This document shows positions 8,211 through 17,728 of a stretch of DNA of 64,000 nt, piece after piece; position 1 is the first letter of the stretch, and the number at the start of each line of letters is the position of its first letter. Position numbers and translations under genes: made by a program. The notes below the pieces were generated by a model. It searched no databases and had not been told where the DNA came from. It saw only the letters and a program-made list of their open reading frames with translations. This DNA comes from Spirobacillus cienkowskii (lineage in GTDB: Bacteria; Bdellovibrionota_B; Oligoflexia; Silvanigrellales; Silvanigrellaceae), in NCBI RefSeq assembly GCF_037081835.1, contig NZ_CP146516.1:1077501-1141500 (forward strand), given 5' to 3'.

Positions 8211-11200
8211 ATGAATAAAAATATAATATTAAGAAAAATTATAGCATCGATATTGTTTTTTGCAATAACTTCAGGATTTTTGCAACCGCTTGCTTTTGCA
8301 AATCCTACGCAGCGCTCTTCAAGATCAAACTTAAATAATAAGAGTGAAAGCTCGCTGCCATTTAGTGATGCTGTAAATTTTTCAAGTTTTGACCAGAGTG
8401 TCGATCCCAGAACTGGTACATTTTCGATAAATTATCCAATATTTGACATTAAAAGCCGTGATTTTGAATCTCCAAGTTTTCAATTGTTATTAAAATATAA
8501 CTCCCTTTTTGCAGAACAAAAATATTTTGATGTTGGAAGAGGCTGGAGTTGGAATGTAACACATTATGATTCTAAGTCAGGTATGATTTATTTGAGTCAT
8601 GGTGGGATATATAAAATTGATTTTTCAAAAAAGAATTTAATGAAAAATTATTTATTAAAAGATATTTTTCTAGAATTTAATAATAATTATATTATTGTTA
8701 ATTACAAAAATGGCAATAGAGAGTTTATATATAAAAATAATGGTAATTTATTTAAAATCGAAAATTTAACTGGAAAATCATTGTATTTTGAATATAATCA
8801 ATCAAATAGGCTGAACTTAATATACTATAAAAATAATATGAGCAATAAAAAACAAAATGCAATTGAAATTCAATATGTCGATGATAAATTTATAATTATC
8901 AAAAAAATTATTGAAGAAAATAAATATATTAGCACCGTTATCAAAAAGTCAAAAAATGGAAATTATCTTGAATCTATTGCAAATCCAGAAAATAAAATAA
9001 CAAAATTTGAATATAAAGTTCCAGAGAATAAAAATTATAATTCAAAATTTTTAATTAGCTGTATTCAAAATTTTACAGGAACAGAAATTAAGAATCAACT
9101 ATTTAAAATCTGGTTTAGGATCGGGAAAAGAGCGATTTTTTTCAGCAGTTTCTAAAGTTATAACTAATTCACTTCCAAAAAATCAGTTTAGTAACGAGGT
9201 TATCCATTATAGTTATAGTGAAAAAAATAATTACTTGGGTAAAGGATTTCGAGGTAGTGTTTCTGAAAATCAAGATAAGTTATTTTTTACTGCAAATAAT
9301 TATGTTTATTCAAGCACAGAAAAAAAATTAGCTGCTGATCAAAAAATGTTAGAAACTGAGAGAACTTATAATCACTACCATTTATTATTGTCAGAAAAAA
9401 CAAAACTAAATGGAAACCTTATTTTTTTAAAGGAATATGATTATCCTGAGTGGCAGAGCAAAAATTTTGATTCTCTTGATGAAAACTATAACTTGCCAGT
9501 TCAGATTAAAGCAACATACTTTAATAGAAATAACTTAAGAACTGAAGTAAGTAAATTTGCCTATGATAATTTTGGTAATCTTGTTCGACAAGAACTACCT
9601 AACGGAATAGTGAAAGAATATAGTTATCTTTCTCAAGATGAAACATTTAATAAAATGACTCATTTGTTAAAACAAGAAAAGCAATATTCTATTAATGATA
9701 ACAAAGTAAAAATTATTGAAAATAAATATATAAATATTAAAAATTATAATAATAATTATATTCAATTATTAGAAGAAAAGATTTATGTAGTTTCTAGTAT
9801 AAATTGCGCTAATGACGATAAAAATTGCGATTTTTTATATAGAAAAGAAAATTTTATTTATAATTTAGATTTCAATAAAAATAATTTTTTTACTTTGCCA
9901 AATAAAGTTGTTGTATCGGGTAATTCTTTAAATGGAGTCAATAAATACTATGCTAAATTGATAACGTATGAAAACAATGAGTCTTATTCTTCTATAACTA
10001 CCGATTACTATTCTGGAGATAATATTCTACTTGCAATGGAGTTTAATTACTATAACCCTTTTACAGGGAATTTAGTAAAAGAAAAATCAAAAGAAGGAAT
10101 AGAGAAACAATTTGAGTATGATTTATTTGGTAGAGTGACAAAAGAATATTTAATAGATGAAAAAGAGCAGAAGCATTTATTTAAAAATTATACTTATAAC
10201 ATTAATAATGAAGATGTTTTAGAGGGATATGGAACAAGTTCTAAGCGTGTTCAAAGTTTAGATGGAAACATTGAATTTACTGTATATGATTCTTTAGGAA
10301 GAGTGATTAGTATTTATCAAAAAAATCATGAAGAAAACAAATTTTATCTTTTGAAGTCTTATTTATATGGAGTAACCGGACAAAAAATTGAAGAAAAAAA
10401 TTATAATATAGATGCCAAAAATAACTTATATTTTACTGTGAATTATTTTCAATATGATTATTTGGGTCGTGAAATTTTAAAAAAACAACCAAGCGGAATT
10501 CAAAGTTTAACACTATACGATGATGTGGAACAAACAACAACTTATCAAGTGAAGTCTAGTGATAAAACAATAAAATATGAAAAAGTAATATATAATAATA
10601 ATCTTAAATTGCCTGTTCGCGAAGAGTATTATAATACAAAAGACAATTTGGTTCATCAAAAAAATTGGATTTATGATGGATTTGGAAATAAAATTAAATT
10701 TATAGATTCAAATGGTAGTGAAACATTTTATGAATACAATAATCTGTTGCAGTTAGTAAAAATTAGCAATGCAAAATTGGTTTCCTTTTTTTATTCTTAT
10801 GATCCTTTGTATTTAGAAAAACCAGTCTCAATTTCTGTGATGCAAAATGGTAAAAATAAAAAATTGCTTGCATACCAGGTGTTTAATGAACTCGGGCAGA
10901 AAATAGTTGATGGGGATTCGTTTGGAAAAGAAAATAGATACACATATGATATTAAAGGCAATCTTATAACAAAATTATTAAAGTCGGGCATTAAAACTGA
11001 TTATTATTATGATGGTTTAAATAACCTTATTAAAGCAGAATCTATGAATCATAATATAAAAGATGTTTCTTATTATGATTATGATCCTGCAACATTGTTA
11101 TTGCAATCTGAAACAAATTCTATTGGAAAGTTAAAATACAACTACGATAAAAATGGTAATTTATTGTCCGTTATTTATCCTGATAACCGTAGTATTTCTT

Positions 11201-13119
11201 ATTTATACGATTTTTATGGAAAAATAATTTCAATAAAAGATATTAAAGATATAGAAACAATTTACAATTATAATTATCAAACAGGCTTATTGGAGAGCGT
11301 GCAATTTTTGATTCCTGGGCAAGAAGATTTAAAAGAAGTTTATTTTTATGATAATCTTGCAAGATTATCGTTAAAAATTATGCCTAATAAAAATATGGTT
11401 CGCTATGATTACAATAACATGGGCCAATTATCAAATATGAGTTATTTAGCGAGCAATAATGATTTAATATTAGGATATTCTTTGGCCTACCATAATAATG
11501 GTAACATTTTATCGAGAGAGAGAATTGAGGGTGGTAGCAGCATAATAGTATCAAGAGAAAATTATCACTACGATGCTTTGAATAATTTATCGGAGTACCG
11601 TTGTGAAGTTAATTATTGTCCAAAAAATTCTAATGGGAAATCTATTGTTATACAAAATTTTGAATTTGATGATTTAAATAATATTAATAAAATAAAGACA
11701 ACATCATTGGATCATGAAATTGATGTAATTCGTTATAATTATTCTGAAATAAATCCTGCACAAGTTGTTTCAATTATTCATAACGATAAGGAGAAAATTT
11801 TTGAATACAATGATGATGGTCAAATGATAAAAGATGATCAAGAGAATCAATTTTTTTACAATTCTTCTCAAAAAATTGAAAAAATTAGATTTTCAAATGG
11901 TAATGAAATAACATATAATTATCTTGCAAATGGATCGTTGTATTTTAATAGAAATCATGACAATAGTTATTCCTATCTCTATTATCATGGTAATAAGGTA
12001 TTAAATCAGTTAGATAGTGAAAAAGTAACAAGCTATTTTTTAGGCACCAAAAATATAATTGGTCATATTGACCATGCAGAATCGGGATTAAATCCATTAT
12101 TTTATTTAACCGATCAAGCTAGTAGTGTTATTAAGGTTATAGATAATAAAAATGAAAATATTCATAATTTTATTTATACTCTTTATGGTGAAGCAACAGA
12201 TTTATCAACAACACAAGTAAGTTATAATAATAAATTTTCTTATGGGTTTAATGGTGAACTGTTTGATAAAACATCCGGTTTTCAAATTTTAGGCAACGGG
12301 TATAGAGCCTATAGTCCTAGATTGCAACGTTTTATTCAGTATGACGAGCATTCTCCATTTGGCAAAGGTGGTATAAATGGTTATATTTATGCAAACAATA
12401 ACCCTATTATGTTTTATGATCCAACTGGAGAATATGCTGAGAGTATTTTAGCGTGCAGTGTGCTTGGTGCAGCAATTATGGGGATTGGTGGCACTATTTA
12501 TGCCGCTGGCTCATTTTTTAAATGGAGTATGGCAGTAATGAAAGCCACATCACACTTAAAGCTTGGATGGGTTGGCATAGGGGGTTTAACTGGTCTCTCA
12601 GCAGGAGCAACAGGTATTGCATCGAGTGTGTATGGTTATAAATCAACGAAGGCGTCAGAGGCTGGTGATAAAAATGCAGCAGATTATTATACCAAAATGT
12701 CCCATGATTACCTCTGGAGTTCTTTTGCTTTAGGGGTTTTTAGTGCCGGAACTTTTTTTTCTCTTTCAGAGAAAGCTAGGTTGCTTGCAGAGAGATCTAG
12801 CCTTCTTTCAGAGAGAGTTAGGCAGCAGCTTTTAAGAGTCCATAATAATTCTTTTGTGGATAGTCATACTAGGGCCGCTCGAAATGTATCCGTGGGTCGA
12901 AGTGTCTCCGATGTAGTAAGACGAACCGCAGAGCAAACACTTACTATATCCGCTAGACAAAGGCCTATATCACTTAGCATAGCAAGTTCTATGTCATCTG
13001 TATCAGATGATTTATCATTTCATACACCACGTGGCATAGCAAGTTCTATGTCATCTGTATCAGATATGTCATATGTACCAGATGGTATTATATCATTTTT
13101 GGGGTGGACGTGGTATTAA
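8211..13119 (+). pseudogene. Sec-exported RHS/YD-repeat protein, copy 2 (frameshifted)
   Basis: This is a paralogue of the RHS gene at 207-5126, similar along its full length. Codons from 8211 run in one frame to a stop at 9155, but homology to copy 1 leaves that frame at about 9092. There the sequence has one extra base against copy 1 (an inserted G near 9092), after which the next frame stays open to 13119. The apparent TTG start at 9235 is only an internal Leu codon. It carries a signal peptide (about 1-30), the VDPRTGTFSINYPIF segment, YD repeats and the core (FIQYDEHSPFGKGGINGY, NNNPIMFYDPTGE). The tip shares GATGIASSVYGYK with copy 1 and then differs: it has LLAERSSLLSERVRQ and a Ser-rich repeat. 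A second break at about 13096-13104 is likely, because the +1 frame continues with sensible residues (GRGINNILSFFSDPIW) to a TAA at 13187-13189, the position equivalent to the stop of copy 1. No immunity gene follows. Confidence 0.82.
12977..13065 (+). repeat. 32-bp perfect direct repeat in the RHS copy-2 tip
   Basis: Positions 12977-13008 and 13034-13065 are identical, 57 bp apart, which is 19 codons, so both copies encode the same IASSMSSVSD stretch. It lies in the unique, toxin-position part of RHS copy 2. It could be a recent internal duplication or a site for recombination within the tip. Confidence 0.9.
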
Positions 13120-13185
13120 TAATATTCTTTCATTTTTTAGTGACCCTATTTGGAATACGAATTTAAATTTTAGCGGTTTTGGCTA

Positions 13186-14430
13186 TTAATCTTTCTTTGC
13201 CACCATAAAAGTTATGGCGCAGTTGCTTTGAATGTTCAGCGTTGTTGTTACAGGATCAACAAGTGGCTCAATGCTGAGCAATAAAAATATTCCAATGGCT
13301 GGGGGAATTCCAAGTGGTGATAATACAATGCCAAACATTGTTGCGCTTAAAATAGCAGGACCAGCAGTGCTTGCTAAAGATGTTGCCAAACTTGTAAAAA
13401 ACAGCGTTACAATTGAAGTGAAATTAATTGGAATATGATAAAGATTCATTAAAAATATTGCTATAGTTATACTGCGAATCATAATTCCTGGTTTAAAAAT
13501 ACTTACTCCTAGCGGCATAACAAGTTCAACATTTTTTTTATCAATTTTAAATTCATTCGTTAATGCAAGCATGGCTGCAGGCATAGCAGCAAAACTACTT
13601 GAGGTACTAAATGCAATAAGGTAAGGATTTTTTAATTTTTTTATAATTTGAATAATAGGAATTTTTTTTATTTTTGCCATTATTATTAATAATGTAACAA
13701 AAATTATGATTGTAATAACATATATTAGTGCAATCAAATCAAAAAGAGATTTTAAAGTATCTATTCCGACATTGGAAATAAAACCAGATATAAGAAAAAA
13801 TATTCCAAATGGTAGAGCGTAAAGAAGAATATTTACTATTTTCATAAACGCCAAAAAAATAGCATCAAAAAAAGAAATCGCAACATTAACATTTGGGCTT
13901 TTAGTTATTCCTAAAGCAATACCAAGCATAATAGAAAATATTAAAATTGATAAATCTTTTCGTTCATAAATAGATTTTACAATATTAACTGGTAAAGTAT
14001 TTTGAAAAAAATTAATAAATCCATTTTGTTGTGGTGAAATCGGGAGGTTTTTTAATATACTTTCAGATTTTCCAATACTATTATTAAGTAATTCGATAGT
14101 TTCGTTGTTTAAATTTGATCCAGGAGAAAACACCAAAGATAAGGTAACAGATAATCCTGTAGTTCCAACCATAATAGCTATAAAAATAATGGTTAGTTTT
14201 TTTAAGTAATATAAAGAATCACTACTATGAAAAATATTAAAAAATCCACAAATTAGAGCTGTCATCATAATTGGTATAACTGTAATTTGTAAAAAATCCA
14301 AATATATATCACCAATGATATTAAATTTTTTTGCTGTTTCTGGAAAAAAAACTCCAAAAATAATTGCACAAGACATAGATGAAATAATAGTCCAGTGATT
14401 TAAAAGAATTTTTTTTATATTTTTAATCAT
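13186..14430 (-). CDS. DAACS-family dicarboxylate/amino acid:cation symporter
   Basis: 414 residues, full family length, inner membrane, with eight or more hydrophobic segments. The family's hairpin-loop Ser-rich signature is present (AFSTSSSFAAMPAAML), as is the conserved late region (SLASTAGPAILSATMF, SIEPLVDPVTTTLNIQSN). Members move glutamate, aspartate, serine/threonine or C4-dicarboxylates with Na+ or H+; the substrate here cannot be read from sequence. Its ATG overlaps the stop of the solute-binding protein gene by 8 nt (14423-14430), so the two are translationally coupled. That pairing is unusual, since DAACS carriers normally need no binding protein. The 3' end faces RHS copy 2, and a 167-bp piece of it is duplicated after RHS copy 1. 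Confidence 0.9.
   Translation of the reverse strand: MIKNIKKILLNHWTIISSMSCAIIFGVFFPETAKKFNIIGDIYLDFLQITVIPIMMTALICGFFNIFHSSDSLYYLKKLTIIFIAIMVGTTGLSVTLSLVFSPGSNLNNETIELLNNSIGKSESILKNLPISPQQNGFINFFQNTLPVNIVKSIYERKDLSILIFSIMLGIALGITKSPNVNVAISFFDAIFLAFMKIVNILLYALPFGIFFLISGFISNVGIDTLKSLFDLIALIYVITIIIFVTLLIIMAKIKKIPIIQIIKKLKNPYLIAFSTSSSFAAMPAAMLALTNEFKIDKKNVELVMPLGVSIFKPGIMIRSITIAIFLMNLYHIPINFTSIVTLFFTSLATSLASTAGPAILSATMFGIVLSPLGIPPAIGIFLLLSIEPLVDPVTTTLNIQSNCAITFMVAKKD
13187..13353. repeat. Second copy of the 167-bp flank repeat (intact symporter 3' end)
   Basis: This matches 5124-5290 in direct orientation, 8063 bp apart, with one mismatch. Here it forms the last 56 codons of the functional symporter gene. 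Its left edge coincides with the TAA at 13187-13189 that closes the alternative reading frame of RHS copy 2. The near-identity contrasts with the obvious divergence of the two RHS genes. Confidence 0.92.
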
Positions 14431-15271
14431 TATTTTCTCTTAAATATTTATTATTTAAATACTTTGTTTTTCCTGATTGCTTGAGCTTTTTAATATAGAG
14501 GTTAATCCATTCTGCAAGATTAGGGCTGTTCCAATTGATTGCAATGGATATTGGGTCTGTTGCATCAGTAATTATTTTTTTTCTTACATAAATATTTGCA
14601 ATTTTTTTATTTTTAATAATATGATTTGCATAAATTTCATCAGCGTAAAACCCTAATATTTTTTCTTCAGTAACATCTTTTAATATTTTATCAAGAGAGT
14701 TATACTTTATAAATTCCTTAGTTTTAAAAATATTATCAAAATATAAGATGTTTTGCTGAAAGAAATCTTCATATGATGAGTTGCTAAGCACAGCAACTTT
14801 TAATTGATCATTATTAAGTTTTACTTTATTACCAATTTTTACTTCTAATATTCTATTTAATATTAAACACTGGTTTGGTGTTAAGTATGGCTCAGAAAAA
14901 CGAACGTTAAGACCACGAGATAATGTTGCACTAATGGCGCTAATTGCGATGTCAGCATGTTCATCTTGAACAAGTTTTACAACATCCTGAAAAGTACCAG
15001 CGCTTCTATTGAATTCAACTTTAACGCCAAGAAATTTAGCAATATCATTTGCTAATTCTATATCATATCCTTCAAAATTTCCATGTTTGTTGTGATAAAA
15101 AAATGGAGGGTAATCCACGCTATTTATAGCGACAACTAATTTTCCTTTTTGAATTATTTTTTTTATATCAGCAGGTACTTCTGCAAATAAATTGTAATTA
15201 AAAAATAAAATAATTAAGTACAGAAAAAAAAATATTATTTTTTTTATATTAAAATTCATTAAAATATCCAA
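14423..15271 (-). CDS. Family-3 periplasmic solute-binding protein (amino-acid type)
   Basis: 282 residues. The N-terminus is a signal peptide with a long hydrophobic core ending near LFAEV. It is followed by a typical SBP_bac_3 fold: KGKLVVAINSVDYPPF, GYDIELANDIAKFLGV, ADIAISAISATLSRGLNVRFSEPY. The Arg/Asp residues of the amino-acid pocket are plausible from these motifs. Start at 15271 or at the second Met four codons later; neither has a strong ribosome-binding site. No ABC permease or ATPase is adjacent. The partner in the operon is a secondary symporter, so the protein may feed that carrier, act with an ABC system encoded elsewhere, or act as a sensor. Confidence 0.87.
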   Translation of the reverse strand: MDILMNFNIKKIIFFFLYLIILFFNYNLFAEVPADIKKIIQKGKLVVAINSVDYPPFFYHNKHGNFEGYDIELANDIAKFLGVKVEFNRSAGTFQDVVKLVQDEHADIAISAISATLSRGLNVRFSEPYLTPNQCLILNRILEVKIGNKVKLNNDQLKVAVLSNSSYEDFFQQNILYFDNIFKTKEFIKYNSLDKILKDVTEEKILGFYADEIYANHIIKNKKIANIYVRKKIITDATDPISIAINWNSPNLAEWINLYIKKLKQSGKTKYLNNKYLRENND

Positions 15272-15471
15272 TTTTTAATGTTTATTAATAATTTTATTTG
15301 ATTAATTTTTTGAATATAATAAGACAATATTTTCTATAGCCAATTTTTTGAATAGCGCGTAGATAATTATTTCATCTCTTAATTTTGACAAAAGTTAATA
15401 TTTTTCCCTCCTCAAGATACAAATTTGACTATATCATAAAATTAAATTGTTACTTAAATATGGGGGTTAAT

Positions 15472-16470
15472 GTGGCAATTAAGTATACGGGGCCACAGAA
15501 AGCGGCAATTTTGCTTTTAGCTTTTGGTGAAGAAATTTCTGCTGAAATTTTTAAACACATGACCGAATTTGAAATTAAGAGAATTGGTAGCGCAATGAGC
15601 CGACTAGGAAGAGTCGATAGCGATGCCATCGATGCAGTCATGGAAGAATTTTATCAAATACTCCAGTCTAATAAAAAGTATTTTTTAGGTAGTAATGATT
15701 TTACAAAAAGACTCATTGAATCAGCCTTTAAAAGCGATCAAGCAAGTGCCTTAATTGATGAACTCTCTTTAACCTCTAACGCCAATTTAGAATCACTAGA
15801 ATTGATTGACCCTAAAACATTAGCAAATTTCTTGCGATCTGAGCATCCACAAACAATGGCTCTCATTTTAGCACATTTAGATCCCAAAAAATTTGGAGAA
15901 TGTTTAAAAATATTACCAGAAAGTTTACACACAGAATTAATTTTAAGGGTTGCGAGTTTAGAAAGTGTATCTCCAGAAATTATAGATGAAATTGATGACG
16001 TGTTACGAAATGAAATTCAGCGATTAGGTAATGTAACAAGTTCAAAGGTTGGAGGAATCGATCCAATAGTTGAAATGTTGAATCTTATGGATAAGGCAAC
16101 AGAAGAAAATATATTGGATAGACTCGAAGAACGGGATCCTGATTTAGCAGAAAATATTAGAAAGTTGATGTTTGTCTTTGATGACCTTGTTAAAATTGAT
16201 GATCGTGGAATTCAAACAGTGTTACGAGAAGTGAAACCAGAACAATTAAAACTTGCATTAAAAACCGCATCTGAAGGAGTTAAAGAATTAATTTATAAAA
16301 ATATGTCGCAGAAAGCGGCGGAAAACTTAAAAGAAGAAATGGCAATAGCTGGTCCTGCTAAAATTTCTGATGTTGAACAAGCGCAATTTGCGATTGTTCA
16401 AATTGCGCGTCGGTTAAGTGATGAAGGCAAAATTGTTATTTCTGCAAGCGGTGAAAATGCTCTAGTTTAA
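15472..16470 (+). CDS. fliG: Flagellar motor switch protein FliG
   Basis: About 332 residues, the normal size. FliG couples the MS ring to the C ring and carries the charged residues that meet the stator. Seen: an N-terminal GPQKAAILLLAFGEE segment, the middle-domain EHPQ motif (SEHPQTMALILAHL), and the C-terminal torque helix with alternating charges (DDRGIQTVLREVKPEQLKLA). Start: GTG at 15472 has GGGGGT just upstream; an ATG at 15460 in the same frame lacks one, and an even earlier TTG at 15385 is unlikely. First gene of a flagellar operon running to at least the MotE-like gene. About 200 bp of AT-rich divergent promoter region lies upstream, facing the solute-binding protein gene. Confidence 0.93.
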   Translation: MAIKYTGPQKAAILLLAFGEEISAEIFKHMTEFEIKRIGSAMSRLGRVDSDAIDAVMEEFYQILQSNKKYFLGSNDFTKRLIESAFKSDQASALIDELSLTSNANLESLELIDPKTLANFLRSEHPQTMALILAHLDPKKFGECLKILPESLHTELILRVASLESVSPEIIDEIDDVLRNEIQRLGNVTSSKVGGIDPIVEMLNLMDKATEENILDRLEERDPDLAENIRKLMFVFDDLVKIDDRGIQTVLREVKPEQLKLALKTASEGVKELIYKNMSQKAAENLKEEMAIAGPAKISDVEQAQFAIVQIARRLSDEGKIVISASGENALV

Positions 16471-16480
16471 AGAGGTTTTT

Positions 16481-17725
16481 GTGAACGGAAAAAGAGGTAA
16501 ACTAATAAAAAAAGCCGATGAAAAAGCAATGAGCATGCTCGACGTGGAAAGATATCCATGGATGCATTTTAATGAACAAAGTATAATTTATGCAGACAAT
16601 CTCAAGCGAACAGTCATTCAAGAAAAAATGCATGATCCTCAAGAAATTCGAGAAAAAATCTCGATACCTCGAGATTTTACAAATTTGCTAGGACCAAAAA
16701 CAAGACCTTTGCTTCCAAGGGATATGACAGAGGATTTTAAAAAAGCACAAAGAGAACTGCTGAAGCGCCGTAGACGCAAAATGATGGATGAAGAAGAGGC
16801 AATGGCCTTAGAACTTGCAGAACTTGAGCAACATGAAATTCATAATACTCTTAGAAATAGAAGTTCGAGCAAAAAAAAACCAAATGAAAGTTTATTTAAA
16901 AAATTTATCCCAAGCACGGAATTGGAGGCAGAAACAAATACAAATCAAGCCGAAGATAATAGCCAAAATAATGAAGTGCAGGCAGCTCCTCCGCCAATGC
17001 CGCAATCAGCAAAACAAGCACCAATTATAGAAAATAACAAAGCTCCTGAACAGGTAAAAGATACCGTTCCACACACAGGTTTTCAGGAGAGTTTTGAAAA
17101 AGAACAACGCGAAGGTTTTGACCAGGGGTATCAAAAAGGCTTAGAAGAAGGAAAACAGCAGGGGCATGCAGAAGGTCGCACACTTGGTTATGAAGAAGGT
17201 GCTGCAGAAGGTTTTCGCAGTGGCGAAGAAAGAGGGATGAAGGCTGCAGAAACTAAATATGAGCGAACTTTTAAAAATATTACTGATTCAGTAAATCATA
17301 TAGAAGATCTAAAATCTGTAACCTTACAAAAAGGAAAAGATTTATTTATAGAAATTACAAAGCTTTGTGCAGAAAGAATTTTAAGCGAGCAATTAAAAAG
17401 TAGTGATACAGCTTTAACAAAATTATTTGATGATGTTATTAAATCTTATGCATCTTCTAAAATGCTAAATATTAATATGAATCCAAACGATGTTCATAGA
17501 ATTCAAAAACATATAGAAACACTCAGCGAAAAAGATAAGGTTCAAATTAAAGAAAATATAAATTTGGAAGAAGGTCATTTTGAAATTGAAACCGAAACTG
17601 GTGCAGCGATGTTTGATATTAAAAAAAGTATAGACAATATCGTGCAAAAACTAAAGCCAGAATTATTTGAAGAACAAAATGAAAATAATCCTGAATCAAA
17701 TAATAATACAAAGAAAGCCTCTTAA
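16481..17725 (+). CDS. fliH: Flagellar export ATPase regulator FliH (long form)
   Basis: 414 residues with a GTG start preceded by AGAGG ten bases after fliG. FliH binds the ATPase FliI and links it to the export gate and C ring. The diagnostic part is a Gly-heptad/GxxxG stretch at about 205-250 (GFDQGYQKGLEEGKQQGH, then EGAAEGFRSGEERGMKAA), then the FliH C-terminal domain that contacts FliI. The first 200 residues are an extension, charged and then Pro/Gln-rich (QAAPPPMPQSAKQAP), which is longer than in enteric FliH (about 230 residues). The extension may bind a lineage-specific C-ring or membrane partner. Confidence 0.88.
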   Translation: MNGKRGKLIKKADEKAMSMLDVERYPWMHFNEQSIIYADNLKRTVIQEKMHDPQEIREKISIPRDFTNLLGPKTRPLLPRDMTEDFKKAQRELLKRRRRKMMDEEEAMALELAELEQHEIHNTLRNRSSSKKKPNESLFKKFIPSTELEAETNTNQAEDNSQNNEVQAAPPPMPQSAKQAPIIENNKAPEQVKDTVPHTGFQESFEKEQREGFDQGYQKGLEEGKQQGHAEGRTLGYEEGAAEGFRSGEERGMKAAETKYERTFKNITDSVNHIEDLKSVTLQKGKDLFIEITKLCAERILSEQLKSSDTALTKLFDDVIKSYASSKMLNINMNPNDVHRIQKHIETLSEKDKVQIKENINLEEGHFEIETETGAAMFDIKKSIDNIVQKLKPELFEEQNENNPESNNNTKKAS

Positions 17726-17728
17726 AAT

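Noticed and set aside
9235-13119. Treating RHS copy 2 after the break as an independent gene with TTG start at 9235
   Set aside because: Sequence homologous to copy 1 continues upstream of 9235 in the same frame back to about 9093; the TTG is an internal Leu codon.
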